A DNA stretch of 64,000 nt from assembly GCA_958510875.1 (NCBI GenBank), contig OY294068.1:165452388-165516387 (forward strand). The letters run 5' to 3'. This DNA comes from Endomychus coccineus (lineage: Eukaryota; Arthropoda; Insecta; Coleoptera; Endomychidae). A model generated the notes under the pieces. It did not search any database and was not told the origin of the DNA. It saw nothing but the letters and a program-made list of their open reading frames with translations. Below are positions 24,101 to 29,600 of the stretch, in pieces; position 1 is the first letter of the stretch, and each line of letters starts with the position of its first letter. Made by a program: the position numbers and the translations under genes.

Positions 24101-24118
24101 TACTATGGTCTGCACCAT
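14..24118 (-). CDS. pod1: Coronin-7 / POD-1, tandem beta-propeller actin regulator (3' end outside window)
   Basis: Nine coding exons join in frame from ATG 23737 to position 14, giving 1,226 codons before the window ends; the stop is not seen. The order is: first coronin WD40 propeller with its C-terminal extension (residues about 1-400), a long Ser/Glu/Pro-rich linker (about 403-830), then a second propeller beginning VSKFRHLQGT. The tandem propeller layout is diagnostic of coronin-7 (fly pod1, human CORO7), as opposed to short coronins. Known family role: fly POD-1 binds and crosslinks F-actin and microtubules and acts in axon guidance; mammalian CORO7 acts in Golgi trafficking. The start MAWRFKASKY agrees with the fly protein as I recall it. 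Exons are 22888-23737, 20775-20982, 17955-18099, 13863-14453, 7178-7874, 4192-4305, 3277-4007, 203-409 and 14-149. All junctions are GT/AG and all phases agree. The introns are swollen by transposons. Confidence 0.95.
203..409 (-). CDS. pod1: pod1 exon 8: C-terminal part of second propeller
   Basis: Acceptor TTGCAG before 409, donor AAG|GTAATG after 203; 207 bases, phase 0 to phase 0. It begins GDSTIYAFEITEESPYICPL, the same strand as GDTTIGYMEVTDKEPYLIEG at the matching place of the first propeller (exon 2), so both halves share this exon boundary. It ends EPLSFTVPRIK. Confidence 0.93.
751..885 (+). CDS. Short unassigned ORF inside pod1 intron
   Basis: A 44-codon ORF begins MEEYFLLSLPLETELLQLI and ends NDNELKWL. 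It lies on the strand opposite to pod1. Composition is protein-like (Leu/Glu-rich, amphipathic) and less AT-biased than its flanks. No family is recognised. It could be a nested small gene, the first exon of one, or a decayed retrocopy. The nearest upstream ATG (710) opens a separate 8-codon frame. Confidence 0.2.
   Translation: MEEYFLLSLPLETELLQLINGVNKIAEVKHLQVQKENDNELKWL
1914..2000. repeat. GTATAC-rich simple sequence
   Basis: An irregular cluster of GTATAC/GTGTATA words in otherwise ordinary intron sequence; no clean unit length. Confidence 0.6.
2160..3110 (-). pseudogene. Tc1/mariner-like transposase relic
   Basis: The minus strand carries, in three frames, the parts of a mariner-type transposase. 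The N-terminal helix-turn-helix region (2705-2926) reads SAENIAAVREGVAEIPKMSI then PRRSQQLGLTQTTTWGILRK. The first catalytic block (2403-2627) reads FSHEAHFHSSGYVNKQNCRI, where the usual Asp of SDEAHF is now His. The later block (2212-2427) has YQQD and a WPPRSSDL end. Frameshifts and stops separate the parts, so it is dead. No terminal repeats were found. Confidence 0.75.
3277..4007 (-). CDS. pod1: pod1 exon 7: second coronin propeller
   Basis: Acceptor TTTCAG before 4007, donor AGG|GTAAGT after 3277; 731 bases. It encodes NSEYVAVPLSGPGGKISIFK, then MDFCWDPFDSSRLAVACDDG and clear WD repeats (VLASGSYDMTIKIWDLEDRI). This mirrors the first propeller but is diverged from it, as in other coronin-7 proteins. 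It ends LFLTGR in phase 0. Confidence 0.95.
4192..4305 (-). CDS. pod1: pod1 exon 6: N-terminal strand of second propeller
   Basis: This 114-base exon was found by phase and motif. Acceptor TTCCAG at 4306-4307, donor CATG|GTGAGT after 4192. It supplies RVSKFRHLQGTPAHKSQQIE, the hallmark that opens the second coronin-7 propeller, then a segment ending ISGECDGFH. Both flanking split codons close correctly (G|GA and G|CA). Confidence 0.93.
4308..5573 (-). other. Part of pod1 intron 5, proximal segment
   Basis: This contains a tRNA-like segment (4496-4556) and an 18-bp tandem duplication of a palindromic word, GTTCGTCACCGAAC (about 4779-4815). Otherwise AT-rich, with nothing recognised. Confidence 0.6.
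4496..4556 (-). repeat. tRNA-like segment, probable SINE head
   Basis: The reverse complement reads GTGGTCTGGAGGTTGGGATA, resembling a tRNA A box, followed about 30 bases later by CGGGTTCTATTCCC, resembling a B box (GGTTCGANTCC). No full cloverleaf can be closed and one box base differs from consensus. A tRNA-derived SINE fragment or decayed tRNA is the best reading. Confidence 0.4.
5574..6234. mobile_element. piggyBac-like fold-back element (non-autonomous)
   Basis: This is bounded on both sides by TTAA (5570-5573 and 6235-6238). Its ends are inverted repeats starting CCCTCCCAAACCTGG. The inverted arms are about 250 bp each (5574-5828 and 5985-6234), leaving a spacer of about 155 bp, so the transcript would fold into a long hairpin. 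TTAA target and CCC ends fit the piggyBac superfamily. No transposase is present. A run of 16 G lies at 5977-5992, near the right arm. Confidence 0.75.
6239..7177 (-). other. pod1 intron 5, distal segment
   Basis: AT-rich sequence from the piggyBac-like element to exon 5; nothing recognised. Confidence 0.6.
7178..7874 (-). CDS. pod1: pod1 exon 5: linker with repeated AERR.L.E.RS motif
   Basis: Acceptor ACACAG before 7874, donor TTTG|GTGAGT after 7178; 697 bases. It starts PRLGPKPFTPPKL. Two copies of one motif are seen, TTAERRRLFETRSNSKE and SIAERRKLYENRSQSMQE, about 35 residues apart: short basic amphipathic segments. The rest is Ser/Thr/Glu-rich and probably disordered and phosphorylated (inference). 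It ends ..KRTSTVFG with a split Gly codon. Confidence 0.93.
7875..8404 (-). other. pod1 intron 4, segment next to exon 5
   Basis: AT-rich; nothing recognised before the Penelope relic begins. Confidence 0.6.
8405..8980 (-). mobile_element. Penelope-like element relic (3' part)
   Basis: It matches 18905-19460 of the better-preserved Penelope copy in the same orientation, including blocks around ATTATAAAGACGCATGTA and TTTTTGTAAATATTGTTTAG. It covers the region from the GIY-YIG end towards the repeat, but frames are broken and no inverted repeats or ribozyme remain. Confidence 0.65.
8981..10460 (-). other. pod1 intron 4, mixed intron sequence
   Basis: It includes a block at 9110-9270 with loose similarity to 42185-42320 (shared words GACAGCAGGTGTCACTAT and TATTATAGTGTGAATA), probably a dispersed repeat. 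A less AT-rich stretch at 9910-10460 looks transposon-derived but could not be assigned. Confidence 0.45.
10470..11830 (-). pseudogene. LINE relic: RNase H and C-terminal zinc-knuckle region
   Basis: On the minus strand, 10637-10694 encodes CRLCLDDGETAEHVLCECP, the cysteine/histidine motif at the end of ORF2 in RNase H-bearing non-LTR retrotransposons (I/Jockey/R1-type groups). Upstream, about 11300-11445 encodes an RNase H tail ([16 protein letters not shown]) that is tandemly duplicated. Many stops and frameshifts occur; exact ends are unclear. Confidence 0.65.
11831..13037 (-). other. pod1 intron 4, probable transposon-derived sequence
   Basis: Some stretches (11870-12400, 12560-12790) are less AT-rich than the flanks and may belong to the neighbouring LINE or another element. 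No motif was recognised. Confidence 0.4.
13046..13615 (+). mobile_element. P-superfamily miniature element carrying a THAP exon
   Basis: Terminal inverted repeats begin CACGGTCGTACATACAGG and end with its complement. The 8-bp target duplication ATCACAAG lies at 13038-13045 and 13616-13623. An internal plus-strand exon reads SCIVPKCKTGYKSV..., with a KKWMLAIPDRNRF core and VCEK: a THAP domain, as found at the N-terminus of P transposases. It is inert. The codon where Met is expected is ATT, and after VCEK the zinc-binding His is replaced (GGG codon). A donor AAG|GTGAGT follows (13406). The word GCTTGCGATTCCGGA recurs at 13476, suggesting an internal duplication or deletion junction. Confidence 0.8.
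13624..13862 (-). other. pod1 intron 4, next to exon 4
   Basis: Unremarkable AT-rich intron between the P-like element and exon 4. Confidence 0.6.
13863..14453 (-). CDS. pod1: pod1 exon 4: start of the acidic/Asn-rich linker
   Basis: Acceptor AATTAG before 14453, donor AAG|GTTACT after 13863; 591 bases, phase 0 at both ends. It begins VYRGSLLDMKEQYKKTRTE, where LLDMKEQY is a conserved coronin-7 linker start, then runs into low-complexity Glu/Asn/Asp/Lys sequence and a Pro-rich stretch, VPPKPLPRTS, that could bind SH3 domains. The DE/EN-rich part is longer than I recall in fly or human and may be lineage-specific. Confidence 0.92.
14586..15065 (-). pseudogene. Mariner-like transposase 3' relic
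   Basis: One end carries ACAGGGTGTTTC (14586 on), a terminus shared by many arthropod mariner-like elements. At 15010-15060 the minus strand encodes WPPRSPDLN and then GYLKDEV, the third catalytic-region block of a mariner-type transposase. The frame is broken. It is probably the 3' half of the relic at 16000-16650, with unrelated sequence between. Confidence 0.5.
15066..15999 (-). other. pod1 intron 3: sequence between mariner halves
   Basis: It includes a (TTA/TTG)n-like simple stretch at about 15715-15830. The rest is unassigned. Because it separates two parts of one transposase it may be a later insertion, but no terminal repeats or target duplication were found. Confidence 0.4.
16000..16650 (-). 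pseudogene. Mariner-like transposase central relic
   Basis: The minus strand at 16189-16401 encodes ITWTDEVHITRRRVINSLIY then GYWQMENP, which resembles the first catalytic Asp block of mariner-like transposases (..TDES.FTR.G..N..N.H.W...NPH). Downstream FSVNAWLG continues the family pattern in another frame. Stops are present. Confidence 0.5.
16651..17954 (-). other. pod1 intron 3, adjacent to exon 3
   Basis: AT-rich intron; no element, repeat or ORF supported. Confidence 0.6.
17955..18099 (-). CDS. pod1: pod1 exon 3: coronin segment DLYPET..GKN
   Basis: Acceptor TTTCAG before 18099, donor ACT|GTGAGT after 17955. The 145 bases continue the split Arg and encode DFHADLYPETTGFKTELTAA followed by QWFQGKNVTVPKISLNPADR. 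This is the coronin motif after the first propeller (compare DLYP..T and W..GK in other coronins). It ends in phase 0. Confidence 0.93.
18100..18647 (-). other. pod1 intron 2, between exon 3 and the Penelope element
   Basis: AT-rich with a C-run near 18356; nothing recognised. Confidence 0.55.
18719..18760 (-). ncRNA. Hammerhead ribozyme, minus strand (sense to the Penelope ORF)
   Basis: The minus strand reads CTGATGA core, GGTC-GTGA-GACC stem II, then GAAA, then a 3-bp stem III (ACG-TA-CGT), then A (cleavage base), with stem I GTCTT/AAGAC: a type I hammerhead. There is one extra A between CTGATGA and stem II. It lies downstream of the GIY-YIG domain in the same sense. Hammerheads are known in Penelope LTR-like repeats. 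Confidence 0.75.
20075..20116 (+). ncRNA. Hammerhead ribozyme, plus strand (second copy)
   Basis: An exact inverted copy of the 42-base motif at 18719-18760. CTGATGA is at 20080-20086, G12 at 20100, the predicted cleavage is after A20111, and stem I pairs 20075-20079 with 20112-20116. It is antisense to the Penelope coding remnant because the flanking repeats are inverted. Confidence 0.75.
20194..20774 (-). other. pod1 intron 2, between Penelope element and exon 2
   Basis: No element or ORF supported. Confidence 0.55.
20775..20982 (-). CDS. pod1: pod1 exon 2: end of first propeller and coronin extension
   Basis: Acceptor ACAG at 20983-20984, donor TACAG|GTATAT after 20775. The exon has 208 bases and closes the split Gly codon of exon 1 (G|GT). 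It encodes GDTTIGYMEVTDKEPYLIEG and later QTKGACLVPKRALNVMQGEV, the conserved DUF1900-type coronin segment following the propeller. The last codon is split (AG|A, Arg). Confidence 0.95.
20983..21533 (-). other. pod1 intron 1, next to exon 2
   Basis: A plus-strand 72-codon open frame at 21074-21292 (..NTRGRNELLQSKESLDKSTS) has the look of a LINE reverse-transcriptase C-terminal tail, but it is too short to assign. The rest is plain AT-rich sequence. Confidence 0.35.
21534..21802. mobile_element. hAT-like miniature element (269 bp)
   Basis: The ends are CAAGGCCATGCC and GGCACGGCCTTG, flanked by an 8-bp target duplication ACGTAATA at 21526-21533 and 21803-21810. No coding capacity. 8-bp duplication and short ends fit hAT, although P or other superfamilies are possible. 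A G-run at about 21549-21559 follows the left end. Confidence 0.65.
21813..22715 (+). mobile_element. TA-target element family, copy 1 (right outer end lost)
   Basis: The left end CCGGGAAATCAAAAATTATC follows TA at 21811-21812, directly beside the hAT-like element. The body is shared with copies at 60988 and 62780, including an open frame of about 57 codons from ATG 22412 (MELKRHAKSRRKAVLG...). An internal terminal-repeat-like block (CCACAACCACCCTTGATC, about 22619) precedes the distal unit, which breaks off near 22715 without the outer terminal repeat. Confidence 0.65.
22716..22887 (-). other. pod1 intron 1, next to exon 1
   Basis: Short AT-rich remainder; nothing seen. Confidence 0.5.
22888..23769 (-). 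CDS. pod1: pod1 exon 1 (coding from 23737): first coronin propeller
   Basis: The coding part runs from ATG 23737 to donor G|GTAATT (last exon base 22888): 283 codons plus one base. It holds the N-terminal basic signature WRFKASKY and WD repeats such as HTDTVTDLEFSPFHDGLLA and GSQDCTVKVWSIPEEGL. The acceptor TTCTAG is just upstream, so 23738-23769 is 5' UTR or an in-frame extension (see the upstream exon candidate). It ends inside LFLAGKG, the usual last strand before the coronin C-terminal region. Confidence 0.95.
24046..24118 (-). CDS. Possible upstream 5' exon of pod1 with an in-frame ATG
   Basis: A strong donor TCAG|GTAAGT follows 24046 and could splice to the acceptor before 23769. From ATG 24118 the frame is open for 24 codons (MVQTIVKEFFDYAADHLCHP..) and continues in frame through 23738-23769 into MAWRFKAS. 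It may be plain 5' UTR, since the canonical start at 23737 fits the family, or an alternative N-terminus. The coding-looking stretch lies partly in a short palindrome, so it may be chance. Confidence 0.35.
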
Positions 24119-24867
24119 CGAAAAATATATCATTTCATGGCTCCTCTACCAACATTAGTCATTAATATGAAATCATATCTGTCATCTACTTGAAAATTAA
24201 ATGTTGGCCTGAAAAATATTGGATTGAATTGTCTACTGATACCTTGTGATATTACATTCCAAGCTGATAAACTTATTTACACAGACTTGAGAATTTAAAT
24301 GCTGACAATTGCTACGTCACGTCCACAGTAAATTTTCAAACCGTTATTAGTTGTATAAGTTATCAACCCACTTTGAAAAAACCTTAGCTGCGAGCGAATT
24401 AACTTGATATACCGAATTCAATGTAAAGCACTACTGGTGGTTGTGGCTTAGATGGTTGAGATCCCGGCGTTCTATTTTGTTTCCCGATTTCGAAACTCCA
24501 AGCGGCAAGTTTTTAAATTTTTATATTTTTTTGTTCCTTGCCTTGAACACATATTATTAAAGTGCATGTGATTGATTGACGTTCCTTCTTTGTATACATA
24601 TTTTATTTCTCTTGCCCTTGAATACATATATTATTAAAATACACTCGAGTGAAAGGTAGGACTTTTACAACATACATTTCGTTATTTAAAACATTTTTCT
24701 TGATAAAGTTAACTTCGACTTTTATGTAAAGCCATTATCACTTGGAAAAGGTGTTTAAGAAAATTAAAAACGAGATTACACTTATACTTTGATATATTCA
24801 ACTTAACTTTGTATTGTTGCATATCAACATCATCAGAACTCAGAAGTATTTCTAACACTGTTGAAAT
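24119..24867. other. pod1 upstream / NF-YA downstream spacer
   Basis: Intergenic between pod1 and the element at 24868; it contains the presumed pod1 promoter, but no core element is clear. A minus-strand CTGATGA followed by TGTTG..CAACA (about 24808-24836) resembles a decayed hammerhead lacking the GAAA. Confidence 0.45.
24438..24500 (+). repeat. tRNA-like segment, probable SINE head
   Basis: TGGTTGTGGCTTAGATGGTT resembles an A box region and ATTTCGAAACTCC a weak B box about 40 bases later. It does not fold into a full tRNA. Similar in kind to 4496-4556. Confidence 0.3.
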
Positions 24868-25486
24868 CATAGACCTATTATACTAAGGAGACGAAACATC
24901 TCGTTCATAAAACTCCATTTGACTTGTAGCAAAGATTACATGAAGTATGACAAAGAAAACCAACGGACCTCTTTGTCGTCCAGTCCTAATTACTCCTTAT
25001 TGGCAACGCTGTAACTATGATTGAAAACTTGGTAGCACTTGTAAGGCAACCCGCTTCGAAATAGCTACGAGAATTACGGAAGCTGTCAAATTGCAATTGC
25101 GTAGTACAGAACAAAATCCCCATTCTAAAATGTGCGCGGCGTTGTCGCCTTCTGAACAAATGATGCAATGGAATGGAATAGTTTTATATTTAAAAATTTA
25201 AATATTCTATAATTCGATTGTGTATTCCAGGTCATCATAAATTATGGAATATTTTTCAGAGAAAACGACATTTCAACAGTATTGCTTCTAATATAACCAA
25301 TAAATAATGCTATAGACGTTTTTATAATAATTACAAATCTCAATCCGGCACACAGCACTACTAAACCGGCCAGAACTACTAATCCATACGGCCATACTTG
25401 TAATATACAGCGGTTTGAATGGCCCGAAATTTTGGCAATGTCTGATCGTGTTTAAATGTAAGCAATTCTGTCTCCTTAGGATAAAA
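24868..25486. mobile_element. 8-bp-TSD terminal-repeat element, copy 1 (truncated right end)
   Basis: It starts CATAGACCTATTATACTAAG and is collinear with the complete copy at 41336-41950, sharing long words such as ATGAAGTATGACAAAGAAAA. At the right it keeps TCTGTCTCCTTAGGATAA but loses the final TAGGTCTATG. No coding capacity. Confidence 0.65.
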
Positions 25487-25904
25487 AGTTTCTGTTGTCA
25501 ACTGCAGATTCACACCGACTGCTTTTTTCTGCTGTTTATTTTAGCTGAGAGTTATAACGCGCATTATATGTATCCGCAACACGACCGAGATTCGTTATAT
25601 AAACCAGTAGACATGTGTTGTGCCTCTTGATTCCAACTAGCGCTGCGCTAGCCTCTCCCTTTCCCGGCGAGTAAACTTGAGTGATAGTTGTCTTGGCAAC
25701 CCAGTCCTCATCACGAGAGTCAGTCAGCGGTGTCGCTTGAGCAATTTAGTCAAATCCTTAGGGAAATGAAACAAAATTACTTATTTAAATAAGTAAAAGG
25801 TCAGAAAGGGGCGTTCGCACCCCGCTGCTTGAAAAATTATCGCTGCTTCACTAACCTCAGAATGAACATTTTTTTTCCATTTTATTTATTATTTTAGTTT
25901 CACA
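25487..25904. other. Intergenic spacer between two miniature elements
   Basis: Less AT-rich at 25590-25860. No gene or repeat recognised. Confidence 0.45.
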
Positions 25905-26177
25905 CACGGTCGTATACACAGGTCTGGAAACTCGAGGCTATTTCCTATGTGAGAAGTGGGTCCGCTAAGCGTCAACTGTCGCGTAGTACCACACCGGTGG
26001 CGCATGAGTCGAGGGATGTTCTCTGGCAATCTTTGTATTGTGGGGCTTGAAATTTGAACGATATGGCGCCTACCTGACAACATACTTCGATCCATGCGCC
26101 AGCTGGTGGCTGAGCGAGGTACTACGAGTTTGCCGACTCAATACAATAGAGTTTCCAGACCTGTGTATACGACCGTG
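25905..26177. mobile_element. P-superfamily miniature element (273 bp)
   Basis: Ends CACGGTCGTATACACAGG and the complementary inverted end match the P-like element at 13046-13615. The target duplication GTTTCACA (25897-25904, 26178-26185) is again 8 bp. It keeps the subterminal block TTTCCTATGTGAGAAGTG but has no THAP sequence. Confidence 0.75.
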
Positions 26178-26185
26178 GTTTCACA

Positions 26186-26633
26186 TGCGATGATACCGAA
26201 AATATAAAAATAAAAGCATCTTGCACGATCTTTTGCTTTTATTTACACAAATATGTAGTAAAAGTAGGTAGGTACAATCAATTTCATAGAGCAAGATGAA
26301 AATTTTCCTTGCCCCTTTTTCCCCATACCCAACATACCAACACAAACTCACATATCAATTCTGAGGACGCTGCACGTTACGTTCTTGCTATTAACTCAGT
26401 AATAAAATAAAACAATTAAATAAAGAAAAGCTTCTATTAACATGCTCTCTAATGAAATTTAAAATCAGTCATGGTCAAATATATAATAGATTTGGTACAA
26501 AATTTAACAAATTTCTAAAAGAAACTTCTACAGATTAATATTTACAAAAGTATACTAACTATTTACAGTTTATAAATAACGCACTCATCAACTCCAATGA
26601 TGCAAGGAAATTAAACAAAATAAATCCATAAAA
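26186..26633 (-). other. NFYA: NF-YA 3' UTR with candidate poly(A) signal
   Basis: Unique AT-rich sequence after the stop. AATAAA on the minus strand lies at 26238-26243, shortly before the P-like element begins at 26185, so a 3' UTR of about 400 bases is likely. Confidence 0.5.
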
Positions 26634-26687
26634 TTAGTTTCCTTCTATTGACAATGGATCTGGTTTTATCATATCTGGCATTACACT
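26634..26687 (-). CDS. NFYA: NF-YA terminal coding exon
   Basis: Acceptor TTTTTCAG before 26687 with a good pyrimidine tract. It encodes [17 protein letters not shown] and stops at TAA 26634-26636, in phase with exon 6. It is assigned by splice logic alone, since the tail is not conserved in my memory. The intron before it (26688-32064) is 5.4 kb and filled with fold-back elements. Confidence 0.75.
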   Translation of the reverse strand, partial: SVMPDMIKPDPLSIEGN

Positions 26688-29600
26688 CTGAAAAAGAAAA
26701 GAGTATTAAGTAAACAGTAACACAGTACAAGATATTTAATATCAATTGATATTATTTGTTATTGTATATTAAATTATAAGTTGAATGCTTTCGCAGGATG
26801 AATTAGAAAAATCCGACATCGCATAATGTAGAAACTGGTAAACTAGGAAGCCAACTTATGAAAAACCTTTAATGTTTCAGTATCCAAATAATGTAATTGT
26901 GATGTGAAAATCAGAATTATTGATATCTTCATCACAAACACTGATGTTTGTTGTTGTTTGTGTAAAAATCGAATATGATATCGCCGACAGCAACTATGAT
27001 CAAACAATTTACACTCCACTATGCCTTTAACAATTTTAAGGTTGTGCGGAAAATGTCAATATGAAGTTGGTTAGCAAAAAAAATACATTCTGCCGAACTT
27101 GTTTGCAGCACTAGGTATTCTAATTAGAATATATTGCCTTTGTTCAAGTGTCAATGAAATTTTAGAATTTGGAGGAGTAATTCTTGGAATCAATATTGCA
27201 AATTTGATAATAGCTGGGATGGAACTAGATGGCCCGGCCCGTGTTATATATAAGTCACTGAATTCTCTTCTTTGAAGGGTAGTCGAAAAAATAAAGCACT
27301 AAAATAGACCAAACCTTCCAAACTTGGCGAAGTTGGATGGATTAGATGCGGTTTTCTGCATTCGATTCAGAAATTTGTGCGGTATTTTTTTTGCGGAAAA
27401 AAGTTATTGCATTTCTACAGCCAAAAAATTAATTTTTCTGAGTGCACTTTTTGAGGTGAATAAAAAAACGGACTCGTATTGGTTTCTCGCGGATTTTTTG
27501 GGTCGCTGAACCCGAATATGATATCAAGGAAATTCCCGGAGGTTCTCTTGGATCCCTCCCCCCCCCCGTGTATCCGGGCGTCCTGACGCACTAGATATCG
27601 ATGAAATTAATTAAAAAATTATTTTTAATGTTTGTTAATTCAAGAGGTGATATAAAGGCTGCTAGTGATGATTACGACGTAAAAAAACTCTTCTGCAATA
27701 CCTGATGTACCCTGAGTCCGGGTAACGTCATCTTCTAGGAATTTATTAATTTTTCTTAATTGAATGTAACAAATTCTAGCTCTCGGGGGTTTTCAAAGTC
27801 GCCGATCACGACTATGACACTCGCAATGTTCTGCAAATTACCTGGGGGTGTTTACGGGTCTCTGGAGCCCTGTGTATCTACGTCATCTAATAGGCATGAA
27901 CTTTCAAGTATCATAATCGTGATCGGTGACTTCGAAAACCCCCGAGAGCCAGAATTTGTTACCTTTTATGGAGAAAAATTAACAAATTCCTACAAGATGA
28001 CGTGGTTCCCGGACTCAGGGTACACCAGGTATTGCAGAAGAGTTTTTTCACGTCTTAATCATCACTAGCAACCTTTATATCACCTCTTGAACAGTTAATA
28101 AACATTAAAAATAATTTTTTAATTAATTTCATCGATATCTAGGGCGTCAGGACGTCAGGGGACCTCAGGGAATTTTTTTGATAGCATATTCGTGTTCAGC
28201 GACACCAAAAACCCCCGAGAAACCATTTCGAATCCGTTTTTTTTACTCACCTCGAAAAGTGCCTTCAGAAAAATGCTTTTTTTGGCTGTACAAATTTTCT
28301 AAATCACTTTCTGAATCGATTGCAGAAACCGCATCTCAATGCATCCAGCTGCGCCGGGTTTGGAATGTGGAATGCTTTATTTCCTCGACTAGGTGAGGAA
28401 ACGAAGAAAACCTTAAAGTAACAAGCTTGGAGTTATCTTATGTATATTGCCTGAATAGCATTTTAATTGTGAAAGTCAAGATGTAAATGCTGTATTGGTG
28501 AATATTGATAGATAAGGTAGCTTGATTCAGAGGTACACCACCAAAGTATATAAATATTAACCAAACCTCACTCCTCACCTCTAAAAAATATTTTCAACAC
28601 CTTCGGAAAACACCTCAAGATTAGCAAAATAAGAATATACGAAATTACAGCATTGGATATGGTCCGAATGACTCCGGGAGTAGCTTCAGCAAGCAACGTC
28701 CTTTTTGCGGGTTTTCCACATGGCTTTACTCCTAAAGTCCGGTGTCTGTGCTTCCTATCCCAAGTTTTTGGGTAATGGATTCGCGACCAGGGCAATGATA
28801 TGTGGTAGGCTGATGAGATGAGGCCGACAGCTACTCGTCAAACGAAAGCTGTTTAATACTGAACACGAGTAGGCAGGGGAGAGGGGTCCAGATGGTTCAA
28901 AAGACCGTCTCCTCTCGAATTAAGGTGTTGGCGTGATGTTGAAAGTAGGAGAGGGCACTAAGTGACATGTCTAAAGTCCGCTGGATGGGAAGGCAGGGAG
29001 TTTAAAACCCCCCGTTATTATCTGCATATGGATACAACAAATATCAAAACCGTATTATTTGAAACATCAATAAAATACCCTTTGTCCAACATACCTACCT
29101 ATTTCAGAAATAACTTACAGAAAGAATAATCATTTGTGTCCAGATGGATTTAATACTTCGATTTAGAGAAACGTTTTTGAAGAAATCCAACCTATTTAGC
29201 ACGAGTTTTAACAGCATACCACGAACAAATAGAAAATATTAAGGAAGAAATGTTACAAATCAAAAGTACTGACCTGAAATTATCTTTATGCAGTCTGTTT
29301 AGAGTAGATGATGGTAGTTGCAAAATGTTGACCTGAGGATTATTAATAGATCCTATTATGACAATCGATCCTTTAGTATTACTATTTGACCTTCAAATAC
29401 TGCTTATGAGGTGAGATGATTCATTAGCATCAAGGTTAAACAATATGACTCATGGCATAGAAGGTCTTAATGAGGAAATAATATTGAAGAAAGAAATTAT
29501 TATTTGGTACTTCTCAAAGATCTTCTATATCACAAGCAAATTATATAAATGTCAATTTCTTGTATTCGTTGTTTATGAAGTCCATTCTTCATATGGTGGA

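Noticed and set aside
27760..28068. 102-codon plus-strand ORF
   Set aside because: It runs straight across the loop of a fold-back palindrome and has no protein-like conservation between the arms.
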